Source: Xanthomonas sp. DAR 35659 (GTDB lineage: Bacteria; Pseudomonadota; Gammaproteobacteria; Xanthomonadales; Xanthomonadaceae). Taken from it: DNA of 64,000 nt. Position 1 is the first letter of the stretch. Each line of letters begins with the position of its first letter. Shown one piece after another: positions 8,752 to 17,059 of this stretch. The stretch covers positions 3,524,001 to 3,588,000 of the forward strand of contig NZ_CP162488.1 of NCBI RefSeq assembly GCF_041242975.1, given 5' to 3'. The position numbers were made by a program, and so were the translations under genes. The notes below the pieces were generated by a model. It saw only the letters and a list, made by a program, of their open reading frames with translations, was not told the origin of the DNA and did not search any database.

Positions 8752-10014
8752 GGCAGCTCCTGGTACTCCGACAGCGCCAGCCCGCTTCCGGCGCAGTCGC
8801 CGCTGCAGGGGCAGGTCAACGCCGACGTGTGCATCCTCGGCGCCGGCTATACCGGGCTGAGCGCGGCGCTGGCGCTGGCCGAGGCAGGCTACCGGGTCGC
8901 GATCGTGGAGGCGCAGCGGGTCGGCTGGGGCGCGTCCGGGCGCAACGGCGGCCAGGCCATCGTCGGCTACGGCTGCGAGCAGCACACGCTGGAAACGCTG
9001 CTCGGCGAGGCGGACGCGCGCCTGTTGTTCGACTTCTCGCGCGACGGCATGCGCCTGCTGCGCGAGCGCATCGACCGCCACGCCATCGCCTGCGACTGGC
9101 GCGACGGCCATGCGCACGTGGCGATCAAGCCGCGCCAGGCGCGCGCGCTGCAGGACGGCATCGTCGAGATGGCGCAGCGCTACGACTATCCGCTGCAGTG
9201 GTGGGACCGCGCGCAGTTGCAGGACCACTTGCGCAGCGACCGCTATCTGGGCGCGATGTACGACCCGGCCAGCGGTCACCTGCACCCGCTGGAGTACGCG
9301 CACGGACTGGCGCGCGCGGCGCTGGCGGCCGGCGTGCGCATCTACGAGCAATCGCCGGTGACCGCGCTGGTGCGCGGCGCGCGGCCGATCCTGCGCAGCG
9401 CGCAGGGCGAGGTCCAGGCCGACTTCGCGATCCTCGCCGGCAATGCCTGGCTACGCGGCATCGCCCCGGAGCTGGAGTCGCGGATCATGCCGGTCGGCAC
9501 CTATATCGGCGCCAGCGCGCCGCTGGGCGAAGCGCTGACGCGCGAGCTGATCGGCAACGACATGGCGGTGGCCGACGTGAACTGGGCGCTGGACTATTTC
9601 CGGCTCAGCCGCGACCACCGCCTGCTGTTCGGCGGCCGCGCCAGCTACTCGTCGCTGCCGCCGCCGGGCCTGCGCGGGGTCATGACCCGGCGCATGCGCC
9701 GGGTGTTCCCGCAACTGCGCGCGGTCGAACTGGACTACGTGTGGGGCGGCTACGTCGACATCACCCGCAACCGCGCCCCGCACTGGGGCCGGCTCACTCC
9801 GAACGTGTATTTCGCGCAAGGGTTCTCCGGCCACGGCGTGGCGGCCACCGGGCTGGCCGGCGCGGTCATCGCCGCGGCCATCGCCGGGCAGGCGCAGCGC
9901 CTGGACGTCTTCGCGCGCATCCCGCATGCGCCGTTCCCGGGCGGACGCCTGCTGCGCACGCCGCTGCTGGTGGCGGCGATGTCCTGGTACAAGCTGCGCG
10001 ACGCGCTGTGGTGA
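8707..10014 (+). CDS. puuB: FAD-dependent gamma-glutamylputrescine oxidase family protein (PuuB/PauB-like)
   Basis: DAO-family flavoprotein that oxidises glutamylated amines to the aldehyde, releasing ammonia and hydrogen peroxide. In the 435-aa product, SSWYSDSA corresponds to the E. coli PuuB N-terminus. Then comes the Rossmann dinucleotide motif ADVCILGAGYTGLSAALALA, WGASGRNGGQ, and a C-terminal NVYFAQGFSGHGVAATGLAG FAD-contact segment. The start is uncertain: ATG 8707 has no good ribosome site, and GTG 8617 immediately after spuI is possible. Either way the first residues are encoded by heptamer repeat DNA. Its stop codon is nine bases from the convergent MFS gene. Confidence 0.85.
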   Translation: MTAASATPHSRFPTPGSSWYSDSASPLPAQSPLQGQVNADVCILGAGYTGLSAALALAEAGYRVAIVEAQRVGWGASGRNGGQAIVGYGCEQHTLETLLGEADARLLFDFSRDGMRLLRERIDRHAIACDWRDGHAHVAIKPRQARALQDGIVEMAQRYDYPLQWWDRAQLQDHLRSDRYLGAMYDPASGHLHPLEYAHGLARAALAAGVRIYEQSPVTALVRGARPILRSAQGEVQADFAILAGNAWLRGIAPELESRIMPVGTYIGASAPLGEALTRELIGNDMAVADVNWALDYFRLSRDHRLLFGGRASYSSLPPPGLRGVMTRRMRRVFPQLRAVELDYVWGGYVDITRNRAPHWGRLTPNVYFAQGFSGHGVAATGLAGAVIAAAIAGQAQRLDVFARIPHAPFPGGRLLRTPLLVAAMSWYKLRDALW

Positions 10015-10023
10015 GCGCCGCTG

Positions 10024-11304
10024 TCAGCGCCGCGCGGCGCCGATCGCCAACAGCGCGAGCAAGGTCACTGCCGCGGTGGCGCTGAGGTAGTAGCCCACCC
10101 ACTGCAAGCCGTAGTGCTGGGCCAGCCAGCTGGCCACGTACGGCGCCGGCGCCGCGCCGATGATGCCGGCCAGATTGAACGACAGCGACGCGCCGGTGTA
10201 GCGCACCGGCACCGGGTACAGCTCGGCCAGCAGAGTGCCGCACGGCCCGTAGGTCAGGCCCATGAAGAAGAACCCCAGCGACAGGAACGCCAGCACCTGC
10301 CACGGCTGCCCGGCCTGGAACAGCGGCGCGAAGCCGAGCCCGAACAGGACGATGGCGACGCTGGCCAGGATCATCGCCAGGCGCGTGCCGCGACGGTCGC
10401 CGAAGCGCGCCGACAGCGGGATGCCGGCGGCGAAGAACAGGATGCCGACCATCTGCAGCAGCAGGAACTGCTCGCGGCTGTAGCCCAGCGCCGAGGTGCC
10501 GTAGCCGAGCGCGAACACGGTCATCAGGTAGAACAGCACGAAGGTGGCGAACACCCCCAGCGTCCCCAGCAACATGGCCCCCGGATGCCGCGACAGCACC
10601 GTCCACATCGGCAGCCGCACGCGCTCGTCGCGATCCAGCGCGCGCTGGAAATCCGGGGTCTCGTGGATGCGCAGGCGCACCCATAGCCCGGTCACCACCA
10701 GCAGCGAACTGGCCACGAACGGAATGCGCCAGCCCCATTGCATGAACTGCTTGTCGCTCAGCACCTCGCCCAGCAGCAGGAAGATGCCCGAGCACAGCAG
10801 GAACCCCAGCGGCGCGCCCAACTGCGGGAACATGCCGTACCAGGCGCGCTTGCCCGGCGGCGCGTTCTCGGTCGCCAGCAGCACCGCCCCGCCCCACTCT
10901 CCGCCCAGCCCCAGGCCCTGGCCGAAGCGGCACAGCACCAGCAGCGCCGGCGCCCACGTGCCGATGCTGTCGTGGCTGGGCAGCAGCCCGATCAGCACCG
11001 TCGACAGGCCCATGGTCAGCAGCGCCGCGACCAGGGTGGCCTTGCGCCCGATGCGGTCGCCGAAATGGCCGAACAGCGCCGAGCCCAATGGCCGCGCGAC
11101 GAAGGCCACGGCGAAGGTCGCCAGCGACTGCAGCCGCGCCGCGTCGGGGTCGCCGGCGTGGAAGAACAGGGTCGGGAACACCAGCACCGCGGCGGTGGCG
11201 TAGATGTAGAAGTCGAAGAACTCGATGGTGGTGCCGACCAGGCTGGCCACCAGCACGCGGCGTGGCGAGTTGCGGGGCGAAGCGGGAAGCGCGGCAGCGG
11301 TCAT
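10024..11304 (-). CDS. MFS transporter, metabolite:H+ symporter (MHS) family
   Basis: Twelve-helix inner-membrane transporter of 426 aa. VASLVGTTIEFFDFYIYATAA is the signature first helix of the MHS family (ProP, ShiA, KgtP relatives). GHFGDRIGRKATLV is the motif-A loop after helix 2. The central loop carries RIHETPDFQRALD, typical of this family. It is convergent with the puuB-like gene and next to polyamine genes, so an amine, amino acid or carboxylate substrate is possible. The sequence itself does not fix the substrate. Confidence 0.85.
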   Translation of the reverse strand: MTAAALPASPRNSPRRVLVASLVGTTIEFFDFYIYATAAVLVFPTLFFHAGDPDAARLQSLATFAVAFVARPLGSALFGHFGDRIGRKATLVAALLTMGLSTVLIGLLPSHDSIGTWAPALLVLCRFGQGLGLGGEWGGAVLLATENAPPGKRAWYGMFPQLGAPLGFLLCSGIFLLLGEVLSDKQFMQWGWRIPFVASSLLVVTGLWVRLRIHETPDFQRALDRDERVRLPMWTVLSRHPGAMLLGTLGVFATFVLFYLMTVFALGYGTSALGYSREQFLLLQMVGILFFAAGIPLSARFGDRRGTRLAMILASVAIVLFGLGFAPLFQAGQPWQVLAFLSLGFFFMGLTYGPCGTLLAELYPVPVRYTGASLSFNLAGIIGAAPAPYVASWLAQHYGLQWVGYYLSATAAVTLLALLAIGAARR

Positions 11305-11745
11305 GGACTCGACATCGACGGGGGCACCGCCGGATTCTGGCAGATCGGTGGAACGGTGGGCGAGACACGGACCGGTGCTTGGCTGCGGACAGTGTGGTGC
11401 GCAGGGTCACGCCATCATCGTGATGGTGGTGGTTGTGGTGGTCGTACCGACGCGCGGCGCCGAATCGCCGCCGAGAGCGACGCGATGGAGCGATCTCGTC
11501 TCGCCGATCCGCTTGCAGGTCTTCGCGCTGCAACGCCGGCATCACGCGCACTACGAGGCGTCGCAGCGCGACAAAGCCATCACTGAGGCGCAACTGCGCG
11601 CACCTCGCTCACGGCCTGCGCGCCACCGGACCGCTGGGCCGTCGCATGCCCATCCAAGCGCGCCCACGCACTTCCTGCGACGTCCGTCGAGAGCAACGCG
11701 AGACGCTATCGGCCCGCCACACGCGCGCACCGCACTGGCCCGCAC
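11305..11745. other. Intergenic stretch without a supported gene
   Basis: Between the MFS start and the small formate-cluster gene. It contains a TGGTGGTTGTGGTGGTCG-like low-complexity patch near 11420-11445. ORFs across it are shadows with no family resemblance. It probably holds the promoter region of the MFS gene; no clear boxes are seen. Confidence 0.5.
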
Positions 11746-11994
11746 TCACCGCGACAATTGCGCACGCCCCGCCTCGGTCAGCACCGCCACCTCGCGTTCG
11801 CCACGCGTCTCCACCCGGATCCAGCCCGGCCCCGGGCGTCCGTCCAGGGTCGCCTCGCCCAGCCAGGCCAGGGTGCGCAGCAGCACGCTCATGCGCACGC
11901 CGGTGCGCTTGCACAGCCGCGCCAGCGCCACGCCCTGCGGTTCCACCGCCAGCGCCTCGAACAGTGCCCGCGTCAGCGCCGGATCAGCGGACAA
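11746..11994 (-). CDS. Small conserved hypothetical, winged-helix-like, last gene of the formate cluster
   Basis: An 82-aa product translationally coupled to the oxidoreductase gene: it begins 11 bp inside that gene's end. The sequence ALARLCKRTGVRMSVLLRTL, then WIRVETRGEREVAVLTEAGRAQL, looks like a helix-turn-helix followed by a beta wing as in small winged-helix proteins. I do not recognise a named family. The start at 11994 would be TTG; a GTG at 11946 would give a shorter protein. Coupling suggests a role tied to the oxidoreductase, perhaps regulation or maturation, but this is inference. Confidence 0.55.
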   Translation of the reverse strand: MSADPALTRALFEALAVEPQGVALARLCKRTGVRMSVLLRTLAWLGEATLDGRPGPGWIRVETRGEREVAVLTEAGRAQLSR

Positions 11995-14332
11995 GCGCCA
12001 CGCCGATGTCGCGCGGGGACGCGTCGGCGGCCTCGGCCAGGTGCGGGGTCACCACCACCGGGATCGACTTGGAGGTCGGCGTGCGCGCCTCGTCGGCGAA
12101 ACTGGACAACGGCACCAGGCCGTTGGTCTCCGGGTAGTACGCGGCCAGGCAGCCGCGCGGGATGTTGTACTCCACCAGCAGGAAACGCTTGGCCTGGCGC
12201 CGCACGCCGTCCTCGCCGATGCTTTCCAGATCGACCCAGGCACCGGCCTGCAAGCCCAGGTCGGCGATGTCGGCGGCGTTGATGAACAGCACCCGGCGTT
12301 CGCCGAACACGCCGCGGTAGCGGTCGTCCAGCCCGTAGATCGTGGTGTTGTACTGATCGTGCGAGCGCGTGGTGGCCAGGGTGAACACCGGCTGCCCGGG
12401 ACGTTGCCGGCGCGCGCGGTGGATCGGGTTGTCGGTGGGCACCGCGTGCGGCTTGAACACCGCGCGCCCTTCCGGCGTGTCCCAGACCCGGTCGCGCGCG
12501 CCGTTGGACAGGCGGAAGCCGCCCGGCACCCGCACCCGCGCATTGAAGTCGGCGAAGTCGTCGAACATCTGCGCGATCAGGTCGCGGATGCGATCGTAGT
12601 CGGCCACCAGCCAGCGCCAGCGGATCGCGCTGCGGCTGCCGAGCGTGGCCTCGGCCAGGCGCGCGACGATCGCCGGTTCCGACAGCAACTCCGGCGAGGC
12701 CGGCGGATTGATCCCCGCCGACAGGTGCACCATGCTCATCGAATCCTCGACGCTGACGCCTTGCGGCCCGGCCTCCTGGATATCGATCTCGGTGCGCCCC
12801 AGGCACGGCAGGATCAGCGCGTCGCGGCCGTGCACCAGATGGCTGCGGTTGAGCTTGGTGGTGACGTGCACGGTGAGGTCGCAGCGGCGCAACGCGCGAT
12901 GCGTGGCCTCGGTGTCCGGCGTGGCGGTGGCGAAGTTGCCGCCCATGGCGAAGAACGTCTTGGCGCGGCCATCGGCCATCGCCTCGATCGCGCCGACCGT
13001 GTCGTAGCCCGGCGCGCGCGGCGGCGCGAACCCGAACACCGCCTGCAGCCGGTCCAGGAACGCGGCCGGCGGCTTCTCGTAGATCATCATCGTGCGGTCG
13101 CCCTGCACGTTGCTGTGGCCGCGCACCGGGCAGGCGCCGGCGCCGGGGCGGCCGAGGTGGCCGCGCAGCAGCAGCAGGTTGGCGATCATCTGGATCGTCG
13201 CCACCGAATGCTTGTGCTGGGTGATGCCCATGCCCCAGCAGGCGATCAGCCGCTCCGACTTCAGGTAGATCTCGCCGGCGTGGCGCAGTTCGGCCTCGCT
13301 CAGCCCGGATTCCTCGACGATGGTGGCCCACGGCTCGGCGATCACTTCGGCGGCGAAGGCGTCGAAGTTGGCGGTGTGCTGGGTGATGAACTCCAGGTCC
13401 AGCAGCCGCGGCCGCGCCGCCCGCGCCGCCTCGGCGTCGCGTTCCAGCACGTGCTTGATGATGCCCTTGACCGCGGCCAGGTCGCCGCCGATCTTCAGCT
13501 GGAAGTAGTCCGAGGAAATCCGCGTGGAGCCGTTGTGCAGCATCTGCAGCTTGTCCTGCGGATCGGCGAACTTCTCCAGGCCGCGCTCGCGCAGTGGATT
13601 GAACGACACGATCGCCGCGCCGCGCTTGGCCGCCTGGCGCAATTCGCCGAGCATGCGCGGATGGTTGGTGCCCGGGTTCTGGCCGAAGATGAAGATCGCG
13701 TCGGCCAGCTCGAAGTCGTGCAGCGACACCGTGCCCTTGCCCACCCCGATCTGCGCCTTGAGCGCGGTGCCGGATGGCTCGTGGCACATGTTCGAGCAAT
13801 CCGGAAAGTTGTTGGTGCCGAACTCGCGCACGAACAACTGGTACAGGAACGCGGCCTCGTTGCTGGTGCGCCCGGAGGTGTAGAAGATCGCCTCGTCCGG
13901 CGAGGCAAGGCCGTTGAGGTGCGTGGCGATCAGCGCGAACGCGTCGTCCCAGCCCACCGGCACGTAGTGGTCGCTGGCGCTGTCGTAGCGCATAGGATGG
14001 GTCAGCCGACCCTGCCCTTCCAGCCAGTAGTCGCTGTACTTGGCCAACTGCGCGACGCTGTACTGCGCGAACAGGTCCGGTCCGGCGCGGCGCGCGGTGG
14101 ACTCGGCGGCCACCGCCTTGGCGCCGTTCTCGCAGAACTCGAAGGTCGAGGTGTGGTCGCGGTCCGGCCAGGCGCAGCCGGGGCAGTCGAAGCCGTCGGG
14201 CTGGTTGGCGTGCAGCAGGGTCTTGGCGCCCTGCACCGCCACGTCCTGCTCCATCAGGTGCCTGGCGACCGCGCGCAATGCGCCCCAGCCGCCGGCCGGC
14301 TGCGTGTAGGGCTGGATGGTTTTCTTGCTCAT
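11984..14332 (-). CDS. Molybdopterin oxidoreductase, FdhF/YdeP family
   Basis: Cytoplasmic molybdenum-bis-MGD oxidoreductase related to formate dehydrogenase H and E. coli YdeP. The 782-aa product opens with AAGGWGAL-like QPAGGWGALRAV, then FDCPGCAWPD and a later FEFCENGAK that supply Cys ligands typical of the family. FYTSGRTSNEAAFLYQLF, GQNPGTNHPRML, GHSNVQGDRT and ATTRSHDQYNTTIYG follow, all conserved in YdeP. There is no twin-arginine signal. It overlaps fdhD upstream by ATGA and the small gene downstream. The true substrate of YdeP-type enzymes is unsettled; formate is suggested here by FdhD and the oxalate/formate-type transporter. Confidence 0.9.
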   Translation of the reverse strand: MSKKTIQPYTQPAGGWGALRAVARHLMEQDVAVQGAKTLLHANQPDGFDCPGCAWPDRDHTSTFEFCENGAKAVAAESTARRAGPDLFAQYSVAQLAKYSDYWLEGQGRLTHPMRYDSASDHYVPVGWDDAFALIATHLNGLASPDEAIFYTSGRTSNEAAFLYQLFVREFGTNNFPDCSNMCHEPSGTALKAQIGVGKGTVSLHDFELADAIFIFGQNPGTNHPRMLGELRQAAKRGAAIVSFNPLRERGLEKFADPQDKLQMLHNGSTRISSDYFQLKIGGDLAAVKGIIKHVLERDAEAARAARPRLLDLEFITQHTANFDAFAAEVIAEPWATIVEESGLSEAELRHAGEIYLKSERLIACWGMGITQHKHSVATIQMIANLLLLRGHLGRPGAGACPVRGHSNVQGDRTMMIYEKPPAAFLDRLQAVFGFAPPRAPGYDTVGAIEAMADGRAKTFFAMGGNFATATPDTEATHRALRRCDLTVHVTTKLNRSHLVHGRDALILPCLGRTEIDIQEAGPQGVSVEDSMSMVHLSAGINPPASPELLSEPAIVARLAEATLGSRSAIRWRWLVADYDRIRDLIAQMFDDFADFNARVRVPGGFRLSNGARDRVWDTPEGRAVFKPHAVPTDNPIHRARRQRPGQPVFTLATTRSHDQYNTTIYGLDDRYRGVFGERRVLFINAADIADLGLQAGAWVDLESIGEDGVRRQAKRFLLVEYNIPRGCLAAYYPETNGLVPLSSFADEARTPTSKSIPVVVTPHLAEAADASPRDIGVALVR

Positions 14333-15168
14333 GCGGGCTCTCCGGCGTGCTCGGCCTGGGTCAGGCGCTGCGGATGGCTGTAGACGACGTAATCGTGGTC
14401 GCGGGCGAAGCCGATCAGGGTCAGGCCGGCGCTGTCGGCCAGTGCCACCGCCAGCGCGGTCGGGGCGGAAATGGCGGCCAGCAGCGGGATGCCGGCCTGC
14501 GCGGCCTTCATCGCCATCTCGTAGCTGGCGCGGCTGGTGATCACGGCGAACCCCGCGGCCGGATCCAGTCCGGCGCCGACCATCGCGCCGATCAGCTTGT
14601 CCAGCGCGTTGTGGCGGCCGACGTCCTCGCGCACCAGGCGCAGGCCGCCGTCGGCATCGGCCCAGCCGGCGGCGTGGGTGGCGCCGGTGAGCGCGTTCAG
14701 CGCCTGCTGCTGGCGCAACGCGCGCAAGGCGCGGGCCAGTGCCGCCGGCGCGATCGCGGCGCCGTCCGGCAGCGGCGGCGGCGCGCGCAGCACCGCCTCG
14801 ATCGATTCGCTGCCGCACACCCCGCAGCCGCTGCGGCCCTGCAGGTTGCGGCGTCGCGCCTGCAACGCCGCCGCCTGCGCTGGCGGGATTCGCAGGTGCA
14901 GCGACACCCCTTCCAGGTACGTATCGACCGCCGCGATCTGCAGTTGCGCCGGCGCCGCGACGATGCCTTCGCTGAGCGAGAAGCCCAGCGCGAAATCGTG
15001 CAGGTCCTCCGGCGTGGCCATCATCACCACGAACGGTTCGCCGTTGTAGGCGAACGCCACCGGCACCTCGGCCGCCAGCAGATCCTGGGTCGTGGCGGTG
15101 CGCCCGTCGCGATGGCGGCGCACGCTCCGCGCGACGGCGCCGGGCCGGGAAGAGGCGCGCGAATCCAT
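14329..15168 (-). CDS. fdhD: Formate dehydrogenase accessory sulfurtransferase FdhD
   Basis: Transfers sulfur to the molybdenum cofactor of formate-dehydrogenase-type enzymes before insertion. It is 279 aa. GRSGCGVCGSESIEAV contains the two essential cysteines Cys115 and Cys118. PFVVMMATPEDLHDFALGF and VREDVGRHNALDKLIG are strong family signatures. The stop overlaps the start of the oxidoreductase gene (ATGA), as expected for a dedicated maturation factor. The start at 15168 follows the OFA transporter by 17 bp. Confidence 0.95.
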   Translation of the reverse strand: MDSRASSRPGAVARSVRRHRDGRTATTQDLLAAEVPVAFAYNGEPFVVMMATPEDLHDFALGFSLSEGIVAAPAQLQIAAVDTYLEGVSLHLRIPPAQAAALQARRRNLQGRSGCGVCGSESIEAVLRAPPPLPDGAAIAPAALARALRALRQQQALNALTGATHAAGWADADGGLRLVREDVGRHNALDKLIGAMVGAGLDPAAGFAVITSRASYEMAMKAAQAGIPLLAAISAPTALAVALADSAGLTLIGFARDHDYVVYSHPQRLTQAEHAGEPA

Positions 15169-15185
15169 GGTGACTTGCCTCCGAC

Positions 15186-16868
15186 TCAATGGAACAACAC
15201 GAACGCCTTCTGCAGGGTGACCCAGATGCCCCACAGCATCGGCACCCCGACCGCCAGCCAGGCCAGCGCCACCAGCAGCGGATTGCCGCCGTGGCCGACC
15301 TGCGCCAGTTGCGCCGGATCCAGCGCCGCCTGGCCGCTGCCGCCGACCTTCTCGTGCGCCAGTTGCTTCTCCGCGGCCAGCTCCTGCGCGGTCATGAAGT
15401 GCCTGGCCGCCACCGGCCGCACCAGCAGGTTGCAGATCAGGCCCAGCACCAGCATCCCGGCCAGGATGTACATGGTGGTGTTGTACACCTGTGAGGGCGG
15501 CACGCCCATCCCGAGCTGGTACTCGCGCATGTAGCCGACCACCACCGGGCCGAGGATGCCGGCGGTGGCCCAGGCGGTCAGCAGGCGGCCGTGGATGGCG
15601 CCGACCATCTGCGTGCCGAACAGGTCGGCCAGGTAGGCCGGGATGGTGGCGAAACCGCCGCCGTACATCGACAGGATCACGCAGAAGATGCCGACGAACA
15701 GCGCGGTGCCGCCGATCTTGCCGGCCCATGGCGCCGCCGCGTACAGCACGATGCCGAGCACGAAGAACAGCGTGTAGGTGTGCTTGCGGCCGAGCTTGTC
15801 GGACATGCTGGCCCAGAAGAAGCGGCCGCCGATGTTGAACAGGCTGAGCAGGCCGGTGAAACCGGCGGCGATGGCGGCGATGGCCGCCAGTTGCGTCGCA
15901 TCCAGGCTGGCGAAGCCGGCGTTCACGCCGATCAGGCGGCCGCCGAACACTTCCTGCAGCATCGGCGAGGCCATGCCGATCACGCCGATGCCGGCCGACA
16001 CGTTCAGGCACAGCACGCCCCACAGCAGCCAGAACTGCGGGATGCCCCAGACCTTGCGCACATGCACGTGCTGCGTGGTGATCATGGCGTTGGCGCTGGC
16101 CGCCGGCGCGGTCCAGCCGGCCGGCGTCCAGCCGCTCGGCGGCACCCGGTAGCCGAACGCGCCTGCCATCATGAACACGAAATACAGCGCGGCCATCACC
16201 AGGAAGGTCTCCTTCACTCCCACCGAGGCCGGGCTGGCGAAATGCCGCATCAGCGCGTCGGCCAGCGGGCTGCCGATCATCGCGCCGCCGCCGAAGCCCA
16301 TGATCGCCATGCCGGTGGCCATGCCGCGGCGGTCCGGGAACCACTTGATCAGCGTCGACACCGGCGAGATGTAGCCCAACCCCAGGCCGATGCCGCCGAT
16401 CACGCCCGAGCCCAGCCACAGCAGCCAGATCTGGTGCAGGTGGATGCCCAGCGCCGAGATCACCAGCCCGCCGCACCAGCACAGCGCCGCGACCACGCCG
16501 GCCTTGCGCGGGCCGGCACGCTCCAGCCAGCCGCCCCACAGCGCCGCCGAGCAGCCCAGCAGCACGAAGAACAGCGTGTACATCCACTGCAACTCGCTGA
16601 TCTTCCAGTCGCAGCTGGCCGAGACGATGCGCGCCAGGAAGCCCATGTCGGGCGGACACGCCACCGCCTCGGCGACCCCCAGCGCCTTGGACAGCGGCAG
16701 CCAGAACACGCTGAAGCCATACGCCATGCCGATGCACAGATGGATCGCCAGCGCCGCCGGTGGCACCAGCCAGCGGTTGAAGCCGGGTCCGGCGACGATG
16801 CGTTCCTTGGCCAGCAGGCCGACGTGGGCGGTGTGCGCGGAACTGGTCGCGCTGGTCGGATGGCTCAT
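15186..16868 (-). CDS. OFA-family MFS transporter (oxalate/formate antiporter type)
   Basis: Inner-membrane major-facilitator protein of 560 aa and first gene of the minus-strand formate cluster. LCIGMAYGFSVFWLPLSK, GGIGLGLGYISPVSTLIKWF and PDRRGMATGMAIMGFGGGA match oxalate:formate antiporter relatives such as YhjX. A loop between helices 1 and 2 is longer than usual (VACPPDMGFLARIVSASCDW). The start at 16868 has GGGGG shortly upstream. It probably carries formate, oxalate or a similar monocarboxylate; the genomic partner argues for formate but does not prove it. Confidence 0.87.
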   Translation of the reverse strand: MSHPTSATSSAHTAHVGLLAKERIVAGPGFNRWLVPPAALAIHLCIGMAYGFSVFWLPLSKALGVAEAVACPPDMGFLARIVSASCDWKISELQWMYTLFFVLLGCSAALWGGWLERAGPRKAGVVAALCWCGGLVISALGIHLHQIWLLWLGSGVIGGIGLGLGYISPVSTLIKWFPDRRGMATGMAIMGFGGGAMIGSPLADALMRHFASPASVGVKETFLVMAALYFVFMMAGAFGYRVPPSGWTPAGWTAPAASANAMITTQHVHVRKVWGIPQFWLLWGVLCLNVSAGIGVIGMASPMLQEVFGGRLIGVNAGFASLDATQLAAIAAIAAGFTGLLSLFNIGGRFFWASMSDKLGRKHTYTLFFVLGIVLYAAAPWAGKIGGTALFVGIFCVILSMYGGGFATIPAYLADLFGTQMVGAIHGRLLTAWATAGILGPVVVGYMREYQLGMGVPPSQVYNTTMYILAGMLVLGLICNLLVRPVAARHFMTAQELAAEKQLAHEKVGGSGQAALDPAQLAQVGHGGNPLLVALAWLAVGVPMLWGIWVTLQKAFVLFH

Positions 16869-17024
16869 TCGGTCCCCCTTGCGTGCCGCGACGGATGCCG
16901 CGACGGCCTTGTGTGATGGGATGGGCGCATGCAGGCGTGGCCGGCGGGGACGCCGCGGCAGCACCACGCCGCGTCGCGAGGGTAGTACGGACGCGCGATG
17001 GCGCCGAGCGTCGGATGGTCTAAT

Positions 17025-17046
17025 AATCGGCTTTGAAAAGCCGATT
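17025..17046. promoter_or_regulatory. Perfect palindrome, candidate operator
   Basis: Ten-base arms AATCGGCTTT and AAAGCCGATT flank GA. The site lies between the divergent transporter and regulator genes and ends 13 bp before the regulator's GTG. TAATAAT just overlaps its left edge and could be a minus-10 box. Its symmetry and place suggest binding by a dimeric regulator, most simply the adjacent ModE/LysR-like protein. Confidence 0.6.
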
Positions 17047-17059
17047 GCGAGCGCACCGC

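Noticed and set aside
11225..14383. 1052-codon plus-strand open frame across the molybdopterin gene
   Set aside because: Arg/His/Ala-rich shadow of the real minus-strand gene, which has clear YdeP homology; typical of very high GC.
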